Positions 48,031-60,288 of a DNA stretch of 64,000 bases are shown here, piece by piece. The notes beneath the pieces were generated by a model. It was not told where the DNA came from, ran no database searches, and worked only from the letters and a program-made list of their open reading frames with translations. How positions within the stretch are numbered: the stretch's first letter is position 1; each line of letters starts with the position of its first letter. This stretch comes from Dirofilaria immitis. Its lineage: Eukaryota > Nematoda > Chromadorea > Rhabditida > Onchocercidae. Made by a program: the position numbers and the translations under genes. Location of the stretch: contig JAKNDB010000065.1 of assembly GCA_024305405.1 (NCBI GenBank), forward strand, positions 584,739 to 648,738, read 5' to 3'.

Positions 48031-48140
48031 ATAGTAATCCTGCTCAGTACGAGAGGAACCGCAGTTTCAGACAAGGTGTTGTAAGCAGTGGAGCAGCTTC
48101 ATAGTGCGATCAGTTGAAACTTATCCTTTGATTGACGATT
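47460..48140 (+). pseudogene. 28S rRNA pseudogene with internal deletions
   Basis: Several blocks match the conserved core of 28S rRNA in order: tagtggtagcaaatattcaa with gtgaatagcagttgaatgtg (47460-47530), attggctctaaggactgggc (47613 onward), cggccggcgttaaacagttaacttagaactggcacgg (47820 onward), agtgaagaaattcaaccaagc, cttaaggtagccaaatgcc (48000), tcctgctcagtacgagagga and tcctttgattgacgatt (to 48140). Long stretches between them are missing or replaced by AT-rich filler. gggagtaactatgactctc has lost about eight bases. After ctaattag the sequence jumps straight to agtaatcctgctcag. It cannot form a functional subunit RNA. Confidence 0.92.
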
Positions 48141-48285
48141 CGTTTTTGAATATTATTTTTTAATTTTTATATATAGTATTAAATATTTTCTCTCTCTCTA
48201 TATATATCTTTTTATATATAAATATATTTTTAAATATTCTTATTTTTATATACACTAATAAATATTTTCTTATATGTATATACTA

Positions 48286-48491
48286 ATAATATAATGCACG
48301 AAAATGTATCGGTCCTCATAAATGGCTGCGAATAATTTTAATAATTTCGTGCATTTGCCTCTAGAAAAGTTTTATATTTTATTAATGACAAGGAATGAAA
48401 AAGCGCATCATTTTCGTATAAAATTCCAAAATAATGACTGATTAATTAATTATTCGTCGCTTATCTCAGTAATATATTCTAATTAAAACAA
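48286..48491 (+). repeat. Dispersed repeat, left half
   Basis: Matches 17205-17405 (tcataaatggctgcgaataa, cgtataaaattc, gcttatctcagtaatatatt). The right half lies at 49945. Confidence 0.7.
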
Positions 48492-49944
48492 AACTTTATA
48501 TATTTCATCTAAGTATCTTCTCTATCATCAGTTAGCAATTAACCTTTTCTTTAATTATTTAAAGTTGCTTTTCAAGTCCTCGTTTCAACTTTTCGACTTT
48601 TTTTCGAGATCTATAAATATTCTTTTATAAATAATATTGTAAAGAAAAACTCTAGATAATTACGCTGTATACGATGATTATTTCATTGTTAGCCAATCAA
48701 TGATGAAAACTGATAATAAAATAAGCAATTATAATTTAATTATGACGTATATGGTTATTAAAATAGAGAAAGAGGTGAAAAAAGTTATGAAAAAATAAGA
48801 CAAGCATTGCCTAAAACTGCTCAATCATCTTTATCTTTTCAAACTGTTGATCGATAATTTATTGATCATTGCCTTAGATTGGATGAAAAATTATTGATTA
48901 AAGTTATGATTAGAATAATCTGCTTAGATAAAAAGTAATAGAAGTTTAATTTATTAACATAGTTTGGGAATAGTTTGTTTGGAATAATTCGAGAATGGAT
49001 TATCAACGAGAATCTCGAAGAGTTTGAACTAATTTATAAAAATATTGAGAAAAGAAAAAAATTAACTTCCTTTTTCTTATAATTCTGATAAAATTAATAC
49101 TGATAAATAATTGGGAATGAAATATAGAGATTAATACTAAATTATTTATTTTATTTACTCCAGTTTGTGTGAATTTAGAATTTATAAATTGCTGTAGAAT
49201 GATTTTATGATGACAATTAAAGTTTAGTTTTGTCATTTATTTACTGCTTCTCCAAATTTGATCATCAGTTTGATGAATGTTAACAATTTTGGCAAGAATC
49301 CATTTGAGACAACAATTTTATTTAATTCGTCAGAATGAATGATGAATTAAATATTAAATTTTCAAATTTTGACAAAAAATATTCAAAAATATAATTTCAT
49401 TTGAATAATACATTACGTCATTAAAGTAACTTACAAATAAACATAATATATTTCGATAAATTCAATATTATTTTCAATAAATTAACTACTTAATGCAGTC
49501 AATCAGTTTTTGAATATTAATAATGTTCTATAATTATATGATATGTATGGAATTCGCTGTAATTGTTTCAAATCAGTAAAAATGATTAACAATAATTCGA
49601 GAAAATTACATGTTTACTTATTTTTTCTGCTTATTAAAAATGTAAGCTATTATCGGAATTTTTAAATTTGTTTGCATTCAGTTGTAATTTTCAGATTTCT
49701 TATCATTATATCATATTATTTATCAGCATTTACTAACCTAAAATTGAAACTATCATTGTGATAAAGATTGTTAAAATAATTCAATAAATGATTATAGCCA
49801 ATACAGATAACGTTAACTAATATCAGGCATTTATGAAAAACAATAGATGTAGATGTTATAATTTGGGAAAATAAAGTTCAAATTTCAAATATTATTTCAG
49901 AAATAGAGTAGCAATTTGTAAAAAATAATTGACAAAAGAGATAT
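48492..49944. other. AT-rich interval splitting the dispersed repeat
   Basis: No gene is seen. It separates two halves that are contiguous at 17.2-17.6 kb, so it may be an insertion, but no terminal repeats or target duplication were recognised. Confidence 0.4.
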
Positions 49945-50113
49945 AAAATGTTATATGGGATGGTATGACTTTCCGATAAGTGATATTAGAATAAGGTTAA
50001 TGGCGAAAAGTCTGTTTAACCCATTGTTGTCCCTAAACAATACGGTCGATATGACAATTTGTCTATGTACTATCGATGTGATCATAACCGTCATCATATC
50101 GGCTGAAATAAAC
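49945..50113 (+). repeat. Dispersed repeat, right half with hairpin
   Basis: Matches 17422-17590, including actttccgataagtg and the 10-bp stem at 50073-50102. Confidence 0.72.
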
Positions 50114-50127
50114 AACTGATCAAAACT

Positions 50128-50227
<100 letters not shown>

Positions 50228-50654
50228 ACGTGCACAAATAGATATATACTTGCGAAATCAATACTTATTTGCTGTTTTTATTTATTTTCAAAATTTTTCA
50301 AAAAATTTCATTTCAATTTAAATTAAACAAGTTAAATATAAATTTTCTAATAATATTGTTATTCATGAATAGACGAAAAATTTAATATATTTTTGAGCAT
50401 AAAATTTTTTCAAAAATATAATATCAAGAATATGAAATTAAGAATCTTTCAAGAAATAATTTTAATTAAATGAATTAGTTAAACAAAAAATTAAGAAATT
50501 GGAATAGATGAAAATGTATTCAGTGAAGTCATCGATTGATTTATCCTTCTTTTTTCTTTTAATTATTCATTTTCTAAATTAGAATAATCAAAAGTAGTAA
50601 AATAACTGAACAAGAATAATGAAAAATAAAAAATGATTAACTGCAGTAATCAAA

Positions 50655-50985
50655 AAATAAAAATCATCTTTCGGAAAGGAAGTAGCACTTCTACCGGATC
50701 GAGAAAAGTTATTGGTCGCCGATGTAATACATTGTTAGACTCGTTTCACCTTTCAGGTGCGATGATGCATCGTAAACAATATACTTACGCCAATTCTAAG
50801 TTTGGTTGTAGCCTTACTCGGAGTTATAACTTCATGGTGGGGAAGGTAACGAAATACTAACGGTCCATTTCTGAGCATATCTTTTGATAATCTTAGATTG
50901 CAACTGATCGCGAATCGTTTCATCGTATTGGAGAAAGAAGTTAATGTTCGAAGTCGTTTAATTAAAGATTTCAAGCGAACAAAAC
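50655..50985 (-). pseudogene. BEL/Pao reverse transcriptase fragment
   Basis: The minus-strand frame contains RYLPHHEVITPSKATTKLRI, aligning with the same block in the 42.2 kb element. Past a frameshift, YDASSHLKGETSL continues the alignment into the region before the first catalytic Asp. Nothing of the catalytic core remains. Confidence 0.82.
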
Positions 50986-51354
50986 ATTACAAAAATTGTC
51001 CTTCATCTTGATTCTTTATTCTTTCTATGGTCAAGCAACTTGATATCTGCCACTGTTTTTGGTGATATTTTTGAACTTTACTAAAATTGATTTTATAATT
51101 AAAATTATCTTTACATTATGTGATTATTTTGTATAAAATTTTTGTCATCATATTTTTTGTTGATTTTTTTATTTGAAACAAAATTTAAAAATTACTCATG
51201 CTAATTATTATTATTTATTTTGAAACTTACTAGAATTATAATACTAATATCGCTACATTAACATTATTATATCATTACTATCAATTATTATTATTTCAGT
51301 AAATGAGATAAAATATTTTTCAGTGCATAATTGATATATTTAAACAATTTTTAC

Positions 51355-51452
51355 CTGATTGGTCCCGGTGAATGTTCGGATGTTCGCAGTTTTCTTATCG
51401 CTTCTTTATCATTCATTGTACCACACCAACTTTTGATGTATTTAAAATTCAT
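51355..51452 (-). other. Candidate orphan exon
   Basis: A minus-strand frame from ATG 51452 to a GTAAAAATT donor encodes 32 codons (contains SWCGTMNDKEAIRKLRTSEH) and is less AT-rich than its surroundings. No matching downstream acceptor in phase 2 was found before the BEL fragment at 50985. The family is not recognised. Confidence 0.25.
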
Positions 51453-53152
51453 TTTATGCAAAATTTTTTATTTCAGTAAATAAAAAATCAAAATTAAATG
51501 GAAAATAAAAAAACCCCAGAATCCTGTAAGAACAAAAAAAAACGAAAAGAAGAAGGTATTAGTTTTTCAAGTAATTACAAAGTTTTTAAATCATAAATAT
51601 TAACTAATCTGGTATATAAGGATTCAATAATCTGGTATATAAGGATTCAATAATAGACTGATCGGTGAATAATAGAATGATCCTTGTGTAGTATACGAAA
51701 TTATTGCGTTATATTAGTCGTATTTGCAAATAGCAAAAAATAAATAATGAATATAAATTAAAATCAAACTTAAATATTATTTAATTTTATTTAATTAAAT
51801 GACATTTATATCATTTAACTCTTAACAAGCAATATTTCATTGAAACTGAAATCAACAAACTTTTGTACTACTACCATTGAATTTCATATCACTCTGTTCA
51901 AGTACAAATGACGAATATTGATCTTCGATGCATTTTGTTTCAATTTCAAAATTTTCAGTTGTTGCATTATTCCACCATTATTGGATACAATATTTATCGC
52001 ACAATCGTACTATACAATCAATACATTATATCAACTAATATTTTATGCATGAAGATTATCAATCTTTAATTCGGTTGAGAGCTAGGAGAAAAGTTATTAG
52101 AAATAATATTTGTTCAATTTAAATTTAAAAAATGAATATTTGAAATTTATATGTACAAATATTAATACTGATAAATGTAGTAAATAACAACATGGAAAAA
52201 TTATTAACATTAGAATTTCAATTATAAATTTAAATTATTAAATTTTAAAAGACAAAGTAATCTAAGCTGAATAAAAATTTTTCAGCTCAATTCATCTATG
52301 AATATTTCTTAAATATCACATTTAAAGATTACAACTTCCAAATTCTGATCGAATTCTCCAAAAATATTCGCAAAGAAATTTTTGATTTAAAAACTTCAAT
52401 ACAATATTTTAGCTGGTTTCAAAAGCATGAATCGATGCTAGAATTTGAATTTTGTTTTCCATTATGGATTTATTCGTGATCTCTAAACAATCAAAAAATT
52501 TTTATTTTTTATTTTCTGAAAACAAAATTAACCAAATTTCTTTTTCGACGAATTAATATATTTTAATGTAGACATTTCATGTTTACATTGAAATAATCAT
52601 TCATAGCTTTTTAAATCCATTTATTTGGCAATAATAATTGCATATAAACATTTTCATCTTAAAACTTACTTTAAGCAAAAAACTTAGAAGTTTGAAAATA
52701 AAAAAGGAAAGAAATTCATTGTGTAATTTAGCCTAGTACGAGAATCAATTTTTGTCATTTTAGAAAAGCAAAAAATATATCTACATATATGTGTCCTCCT
52801 TATTTATTTAACAAATGTAAATATTTTTAAGTCTTTAAGTTCTAATTGTAAATATTTTCAAGTTCTAATTAATTGTCACAACAACAAATGTTAATTTGAA
52901 ATTAAAAAAGAAAAATAAAACAAAACGACAGAAATAAAATGTAAAATTTAAAGTTGAACATTTTTTTTAAATAGTAAAAATTAGAAAATTTTAAAATCGA
53001 ACAAATATCCGATGCTTACGTAATACGTGCACGTATGTATAATTGCTAGAGATGTTAATAAAATGAACGGATACATATGTAAGTATTGAAAGAGGGATAC
53101 GGATAGAAAGATATAAGCAAGTAGTGATATATATTTCAATCTGAAAAGAGAT
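51453..53152. other. AT-rich interval, no gene seen
   Basis: No gene is seen. An 18-bp imperfect tandem (aatctggtatataaggattc twice near 51605-51650) is the only local structure. The interval lies inside the proposed footprint of the decayed minus-strand BEL element. Confidence 0.4.
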
Positions 53153-53238
53153 ATGTGTGTGTGTGTTGTGTGTGTGTGTGTGTTTGTGTGTGTGTTGTGT
53201 GTGTGTTGTGTGTGTGTTGTGTGTGTGTGTGTGTGTGT
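53153..53238 (+). repeat. (TG)n microsatellite, imperfect
   Basis: TG repeats interrupted by extra T at regular places (gtgtgttgtgtgtg). Confidence 0.95.
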
Positions 53239-53984
53239 AATTTGACCAAGATTAAGTTTTTTTATAATTTTTCTTTTCCTTTTTTGTGAAATGTTTCTCT
53301 TTATCTTTGTCGTTTGTTGTAAGGCCCTTATCTGATTTGGTCTTCTTCCCTTTGTTCTTCTCTCTCGATGTTCATTATGAATTTCAATTTTTCAAAGAAT
53401 TAAAAATTTGTTGAAAATGTTCTACAGAGATGCTTAAAGAGCTAATTCAATAGAAATATAGTTCTGACTAGAAATTCGTTAATTAATACTAGAATATCTT
53501 TTTGAAATAAGCATATCGTTCATCGCACTGATAAAAAAGATTTTAATTTTTTCAGTTTCAATCAGAGAAAGACGAAATTCGAGAAGAATTAAGGTTTTAA
53601 TTTCCGATACTTTTAATCGAAAATACATACTAAATTAACTAAAATTCGTTTTTTCATTTATCATTTCAATACATTTATTAAATTGCTATTATTAAATTGA
53701 AATTTAATAAAGCAAAGAAAAAACATGTAAAAAATATATAATAATTAATTATACTATTTAAAAGTAGAGTAATTTTTCTATTCTATCATACATTATTTTT
53801 TAACATGAATAATTTTAATACTATGACTTTATTTGAAATCTCTGGTATGTCTAAATTAATTATTTCAATCTCTATGCAAAAACGTAAAATTTCCCTATCA
53901 TTTCGTTTCGAATGTTTTATTACTCTCTCGAATACTTTTGTCGAATTTATTTCTTCTTTGATTGGTTCGATTGACTCTATTCAA

Positions 53985-54420
53985 TTGTTAGATTTAATAT
54001 AACATAACGCGATATTAACGGCGACCTTCACAATGAAAACAGATGCGCTTTCTTTTCTTGTAATTAATTGTTCTAGTTGTAGACAATCTAGGCGGGCATT
54101 ATTTTCTTTTAATCATTCCATTCTTTGTTCTAGACTAGAATAAGTTTGGCAATCATTATCCCAATGATTATTGCAAAAAATGCAAGGTCTTTTGCTTATC
54201 TTGTTCGTACTAGCTTTTCGTTTGCGGTTATGTATTTCCGGAGTCGTTACTGTTAGAGCCGAAGTTTTTTTGAAAAACTCTTGGATTAATCTTTTAGTTA
54301 CCTTCTGTTGCTTGATTATGTTGAAAGACTGACTTCTTGTAACTTCATTTATTTGAATCAGTTTTGTTAAAATTGTCGTAGTTTAGCTACTGACCATCTT
54401 ATAATTTACCTTTTTTAAAA
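53985..54420 (-). pseudogene. BEL/Pao gag fragment with zinc knuckles
   Basis: Minus strand: a helical region (VTKRLIQEFFKK), then a basic stretch and RPCIFCNNHWDNDCQTY, the first knuckle-like Cys/His cluster of nematode BEL Gag, then LEQRME followed by a stop, and after a frameshift RICFHCEG, the start of the second knuckle. Gag binds element RNA in the particle. Stops and shifts make it inactive. It lies upstream, on the minus strand, of the RT fragment at 50.7-51.0 kb, so both may belong to one decayed element. Confidence 0.72.
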
Positions 54421-54499
54421 TTTTCATAGAAATTTTGAAATGTAAATAAATAAAAAGGAGTAAATTTATATTGGAAACGAGAACATTCTTCTTGGAAAT

Positions 54500-54770
54500 T
54501 GTTGTTAATATTTAGTGAGAGAGAAAACTATAACATTTAGATTTTAATAAAACATAAAGATACTAAGCAATTAAATAAGGTTTCAATGTCAAAGGAGAAG
54601 ATGAATCGTTGTTAAAATGATTGAGACAGAACAATTAATTATACTAAATGATTTGACTACCTACCACATTGCTTTTCTCTTCTTAAATTCTTAAAATTGG
54701 TTAAGTTATCGCACGATTTATCGGGAAAGAACTTTGCCGAGAAAGTTACAAAAGCTTCATTAGTTACGAA
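54500..54770 (+). repeat. Zinc-finger block family, left segment
   Basis: Diverged copy of 6660-6920. Followed by sequence related to 10260-10330 and 63600-63680 (ttcattagtta ... gcgcttta type). Confidence 0.68.
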
Positions 54771-56640
54771 AGAATTTATGAATTCAATTTTCTCTTCATT
54801 AGTTTAAAAGCACTGCATCTACAACCTATTCTCAAATTTTCAATGAGCATGAATAATTCTAACAGCGAAACGTTCGTAAAATTGTATTAACAAAAATATA
54901 TTATTAGAAATCTAGAAAAAAATTAATTAATTAATAATTTTATCCAAAACTATATAAAAAGAATTTAGGAATGCAATCAATAATTTAATCTTTAAATTTT
55001 ACGTAATTATTTTATTATAATGAAATGGTAAAAAAGAAAAGAGTTTGTTTTATTGTGAGAATTTTCGCCATCAAAATTGTAGTCATTAAGAATTGATTAA
55101 TCCTATTACTGAAAGTTTTTTCAGAAAAAATATTTGAAAAAAAAGTGGGAAAAACAAAAACTTTTATAGAATTATTATGCGTTATTATGCATTTTTCTCT
55201 TCTTTTTCTGTTTAAAGTTTCATTTTTAATTCAATTATCCATATTTTCATATTCATTCTAAAGCTCAACTATTTTGCAAATTATTTTGTAGGCTAAATTT
55301 ATTCATTCGTTATTGAACAGGATATTCTAAAAAAAAAACGAATAATTAAAAAATGCATTTCAATAGCTTTTATCTACCACAAAATTGTACTCAAATTTAT
55401 TGCTTGCATTGATGAGATGATAATATTATTTGATATTATATGTTAGATCATTCTGAAATAAAAAGTAAAATAGATATATTATTTTTATTTATTTAACTTA
55501 ATAGAAATGGGTTAGTAAATTTAACTAATCAAACGCTGAAATTTATGTTTGAAAATTTTCTGGAATATGTTATGCTGTATACTTTTACAATGCTGTGATT
55601 CGCATAGCTGCTGCAGCATGATAGTAAAGTTTCAAATCAATTTTCTGACACGAGATCTTTACAGTATTAATTAGATGTGAAATTAATATTTCTTTCCCAA
55701 ACGCAATAAATATAATCTTTTGAAGTAAATATTAATTAATTGAACACAATTCTGGGAAAATTTTAAATCCAAAATTTTAATTTCTTATCTTAGAAACGAA
55801 ATACTACTATTCATGTAATTCATAATTAATTTTTTGAAAATATGACAAAAGCAATATATAAAAAAAAATAATTTATTTTGATGAAAAAACTTATACATTT
55901 GTGAAAAATTTTATCAATAATCTCAATCATAAATAAGCCTAGTTTACTACTATTTTTTAATACTAATTAAGAACTTTTATTCACACTCTATTTGATTTTA
56001 TTCAGGATAATTATTATAAGCTATTTTCGAAAATGATTCGAGAAACGAAAGCTTCACAATTTCAAAAGTAATGAAATAATCCTTTTTATTTTTCGAAGAT
56101 TTAATAATTATTTAAAACGATAAACTATCATTTTGCATGAAAATTACCAAACTGTATTATAATATTTCGAGGTAATAACATAAAATATAACAATCAAAAC
56201 TGCTGTATGAAAAAATATTTGTCGAAATATATTGTACCGAATGAGAGAAATAAAACTAAATCCATGTTATTAAATTTGCTTAACTTGTTCAGCTTGATTA
56301 AATAATTTGATTAATTCATTCACAAAATCACTTTTAATATCGTTGACAGCATTTTTATAAGCCAAAAGATTGAAGACATAGCATTGTTTGATCGAAGTTC
56401 TTATTAAACTTCTCACAGCATCATAAAATTGTTATTCAAAATTGGGATTTGGAACATTTTATAATATTTTTTGCTACATAATAAAAATTATCATTTCTAA
56501 CTAGATTATATTCCTCAGATTATCTTCGCTATTCATTAAAAATTATAACTATAAATTGGATGTCATTTAACATAACTTTAATCGTTAAGTCAATAAATAA
56601 TATAAATTTATTTGTACAAAAGCAGACGTAAATAAACTAA
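54771..56640. other. AT-rich interval, no gene seen
   Basis: Only fragments of the zinc-finger-block family are recognisable near the left end. Confidence 0.4.
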
Positions 56641-56776
56641 TTGTAATTAATTCGAATTTATGATTTTGCATATAAAATTATTTGGTAGCAACTTAATATT
56701 TGAAATTATTGTAATTAATTCGAATTTATGATTTTGCATATAAAATTATTTGGTAGCAACTTAATATTTGAAATAA
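56641..56776 (+). repeat. 68-bp tandem duplication
   Basis: Two near-perfect units, 56641-56708 and 56709-56776 (start ttgtaattaattcgaattta). The lack of divergence indicates a recent event. Confidence 0.93.
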
Positions 56777-56929
56777 TCGAAACGTGGAAAAAATTTGCCC
56801 TGTTAGTTAGTGGATTCGGACGAATATATTATTTGCTCAGCAGCTCGGAGAATGCAATGGTGGCAATGTGACATAGAAAATAAAATTAAAATGGTTAAGT
56901 AAGAAAATAAAATTAAAATGGTCAGTAAT

Positions 56930-57310
56930 CGCAACAGCTGCTGATATTGTCTGAAAAAACAGTTTGTTAAAACATTGTGTCTTATGAGAGAAACAAAACT
57001 GAGTTGAAACTATTTATTCAAGCTATTTATCTTATTTCAATAATTTAAATTTACAGGATTGCTCGCTTTCAATTTCATCATACTAAACACTTTATAAAGG
57101 AAGAAAAATTGAGGGCATGATTTAGTCGTCTGGGACATTTTGTCAAATTTCCTGCTCCATAGTAAAAACTTTTTCATTTCTTGCTAGAATAGTATTTCGT
57201 TGATCATTACTGTTATTAATTAAAAATATAACTATAAACTGGATATCATTTGGTATATTTTTAATCATTAAGTTATGACATACTTCAGTTATATGCTTGA
57301 AGAGACAATT
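56930..57310 (+). repeat. Zinc-finger block family segment
   Basis: Matches 10850-11230 and 58425-58830, and in part 61100-61420 (landmarks gctgctgat, ggaaaaattgaggg/gaaggc, gcttgaa). At least four members of this sub-segment are in the window. Confidence 0.75.
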
Positions 57311-57619
57311 TTAGCAATACAATAAGTTTCCGATCTAATAAATTAGCTTGTATGTAATACCTGAAATATCGTAAAAACCTTACCACATGAAAATCAAAGA
57401 TCTTGTAACATGAATAACAAAAAAACATGTTGTGGATTAGAATAATGCATGAGAACCTAAATGATGAAATGAAATGAATACAATATGAAATTTATTTCAA
57501 CTGCAACGAAAAAATTTTTTTAATCAATTAAATAATAATAAATAAAACACAAAAGGTAAAATAGCGCTCACAGTTTTGAATATGAAATTATTTTCTCTAT
57601 TGATATAGCTGTATTGCAG

Positions 57620-57870
57620 ATATTATTTTTGACATATTCTTCATGCACTGTAATCTCTCAACTGAATCTTTGTGCATGTTTTCATACTTCAGCAAATTAT
57701 TATTTCGATTGAACTTTTACATCGTATTCGAATACTTTCTCGCTTGTATTAGTCGAGGCTGTTGGATACACTATACTTTGTTGCACATATCACTTGAATG
57801 GTTTCTTACCTGCATTTTTGTCGATGTCTTTTGAGATTGTTGCTATCACTGAATCCATTACCGCTAATAA
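57620..57870 (-). pseudogene. C2H2 zinc-finger remnant
   Basis: Minus strand, in shifting frames: a finger core GNGFSDSNNLKRHRQK, a lost linker and the family tail (HKDSVERLHC equivalent) with several stops. More decayed than the copies at 7.7 and 61.8 kb. The plus-strand 63-codon frame over it is a shadow. Confidence 0.65.
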
Positions 57871-58850
57871 ACACGAATAAATTCTCTTTCTCTTCACTAG
57901 TTAAAAAAGCGCTTTATAAAATTCTAAAACAAAACGTTAGCAAAATTGCGCATCTCACGTAAGATTACATCGACAGCAGCGAATTTCAAAATAAGAGATA
58001 AATAAAATAATACTGTAAATATCTTCTCTCATAAACTGGGAAATGGTGTACATTTTCCGTCAGTGCAAAGTGAATTTTTTATTTAATTTTTTTATCATCG
58101 TTTTGAAATAAATGTAAATTCAGAGTCTCACTGGTTGTCATTGATCAATTCATTATCCATCATATATTAAATTTTGCACTGTCATGAATATTCCAAATAT
58201 AGATCAAAAATCAATAAGGTTACTGTAATAGTTAGATTATTTACATTTTTGCTATATTTGTCCAATATTTTCATGCACCATTTTTTTGCGTATCATTCAA
58301 AAAATACTTTCTTTCTGATGAATTCAAGCTATGTTCTTCATTAACTCAAAACAGCATCATATACTGTTAAAATTACTACACGGCTTATCTGAAAATGCAT
58401 CGACAGAAAACAGTAATCATGGCAGCTGCTGATGTTGTCTAGACAAAACAATTCGTTAAAATATTGTATCAAATGAGAAAGAAAATTGAATTGTAATTAT
58501 TTATTTGTTCAAGCTATTTAGCTTATTTTAATAATTTAAACAATTTATTTACAAGATCATTCGTTTTAAAATTCATACTAAACACTTTATAAAGCGAGAA
58601 AAATTGAAGGCAAAATTTAGTCGTTTGGAGCATTTTATCAAATTTCCTGCTCCATGATAAAAATTGTCATTTCTAGCAAGAATAGTATTTTGCAGATCAT
58701 CACTATTATTTATTAAAAATTATGATCATAAGCTGGATATCATTTAAAACAACTTCAATCATTAAGTTAATTATATAGGTCAGTTACGTGACCTGAAAGT
58801 ATTTTGAGTGATTTTGCAAAACTTGGAAAATTTTTCGATTTTGCGCTTTG
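57871..58850 (+). repeat. Zinc-finger block family segment
   Basis: Collinear with 10250-11250 (agcgaattt, gcaaagtgaatttttatttaa, gcagctgctgatg). No coding sequence is conserved. Confidence 0.75.
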
Positions 58851-60174
58851 GAATAGTATGATACTGTGTTATACTACATATTATAATTCAATCATCGGAT
58901 TTTTTTGTGTTATTAAAATCGAACTAATAGTCTCTACTAAATGCGAATGAAATAAACATTCTGGTTTGATTTATATTACCGAAATAAATTTCTAAAATTA
59001 ATTTTACATTCCAAAATTATTATACCCTAGAATTTTGCCTTATGTGGATCGTTTGTCCAATTCATATATAATTCCTTTTATCTTAAACAACTATTAATCC
59101 AATTCATTGTAAATCCCTTTTATTATAAGCATAGATTTACGAATCACCCAAATGTTTTATAAAATATAGAAAAGTTTCTTTATTTACCTAACTATTTCTT
59201 TTTGTAATACTGAGAACTAATTTGCTAGTTACTGTTTCCGACTTAATAAATTAGCTTGCAAGTAATGTATGGAAATTGTAAAAATCCTACTGCATGAAAA
59301 TCAATCTTACGTAATGATTAATACGTTTTAAATAACTTCCATTATAGAAATTTTCAAATCGATATCCTGACAACTTTGCGTTATAATTTTTTTGTGCTGA
59401 CGATATCTCTAGTTTTTTTATATTTCAACTATCGATAATAGATATGAAGAAATTATGAGAAAAAAAGCTTTCGGACTGAATGACTTGAAGCATTTATTTA
59501 TTGCTGCTGATTTTCTCTTTGTTTAATTTTCACTAAGCTTGTTTTGCAATTATCAGAAGCAATATTACTGTTATGTCCTGTGTCGTGATTATCGCCAATA
59601 AAATTTATATTAATCCATATTATTACCGTCTAAACCTTTGTTTATAACTTCCAAACTCCTTCATAAAGAAGTAAAATTATTTTCACTACAAGAAAGATTT
59701 TCGTATATTTTTACATTTCATTTCTGCTATTAAATTTACACTGAACAACGATTTTCAAATTAAAGAATTAAATTGAAAAATGAATCGAATTGTTTTTTCA
59801 GTTCTTGTCATGAACACCGAAGATGAAAAAATTGTGAGAAAAAAGGCTTTCGGATTGAATGACTTGAAGCATTTATTTATTGCTGCTGATTTTCTCTTTG
59901 TTTAATTTTCACTAAGCTTGTTTTGAAACTATCAAAAGCAATATTATTTTCGTCGTAATTGAATTGCAAAAATATTTTCATATTATCAACAATATTTTGA
60001 GTATTGGATAAACTTATTAGATATCCAAATTTCATTTTAATATTTTCACTACTTCTGACATGATTTCACATCGTGACTATCAATCTATCAAAAATTTATT
60101 AATTTTATAAAGCAAAAAAATTACGCTGCTTACAGATAGATTAGGCTTTTTTGCAATCATCAAGAAATAGCCTT
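58851..60174 (+). repeat. Repeat-rich interval with a 118-bp direct repeat
   Basis: 59448-59565 is repeated at 59827-59945 (aagctttcgg ... gcttgttttg). 59330-59630 matches 63670-63880 (cgatatcctgac, tcctgtgtcg). No gene is seen. Confidence 0.8.
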
Positions 60175-60175
60175 G

Positions 60176-60288
60176 CATTTTACAGCATTCAGTGGTACTG
60201 AGCCGAAAAAAAAGTGAACATTCAAGCATACCATTTTACGCAGTGTTTAGTGGCACTGAACCGGAAAATAGTGAACAAATATTCAAGT
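60176..60288 (+). repeat. 56-bp tandem duplication
   Basis: Two diverged units starting cattttacag (60176) and cattttacgc (60232), both with a cactgaaccg/tactgagccg core. Confidence 0.85.
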
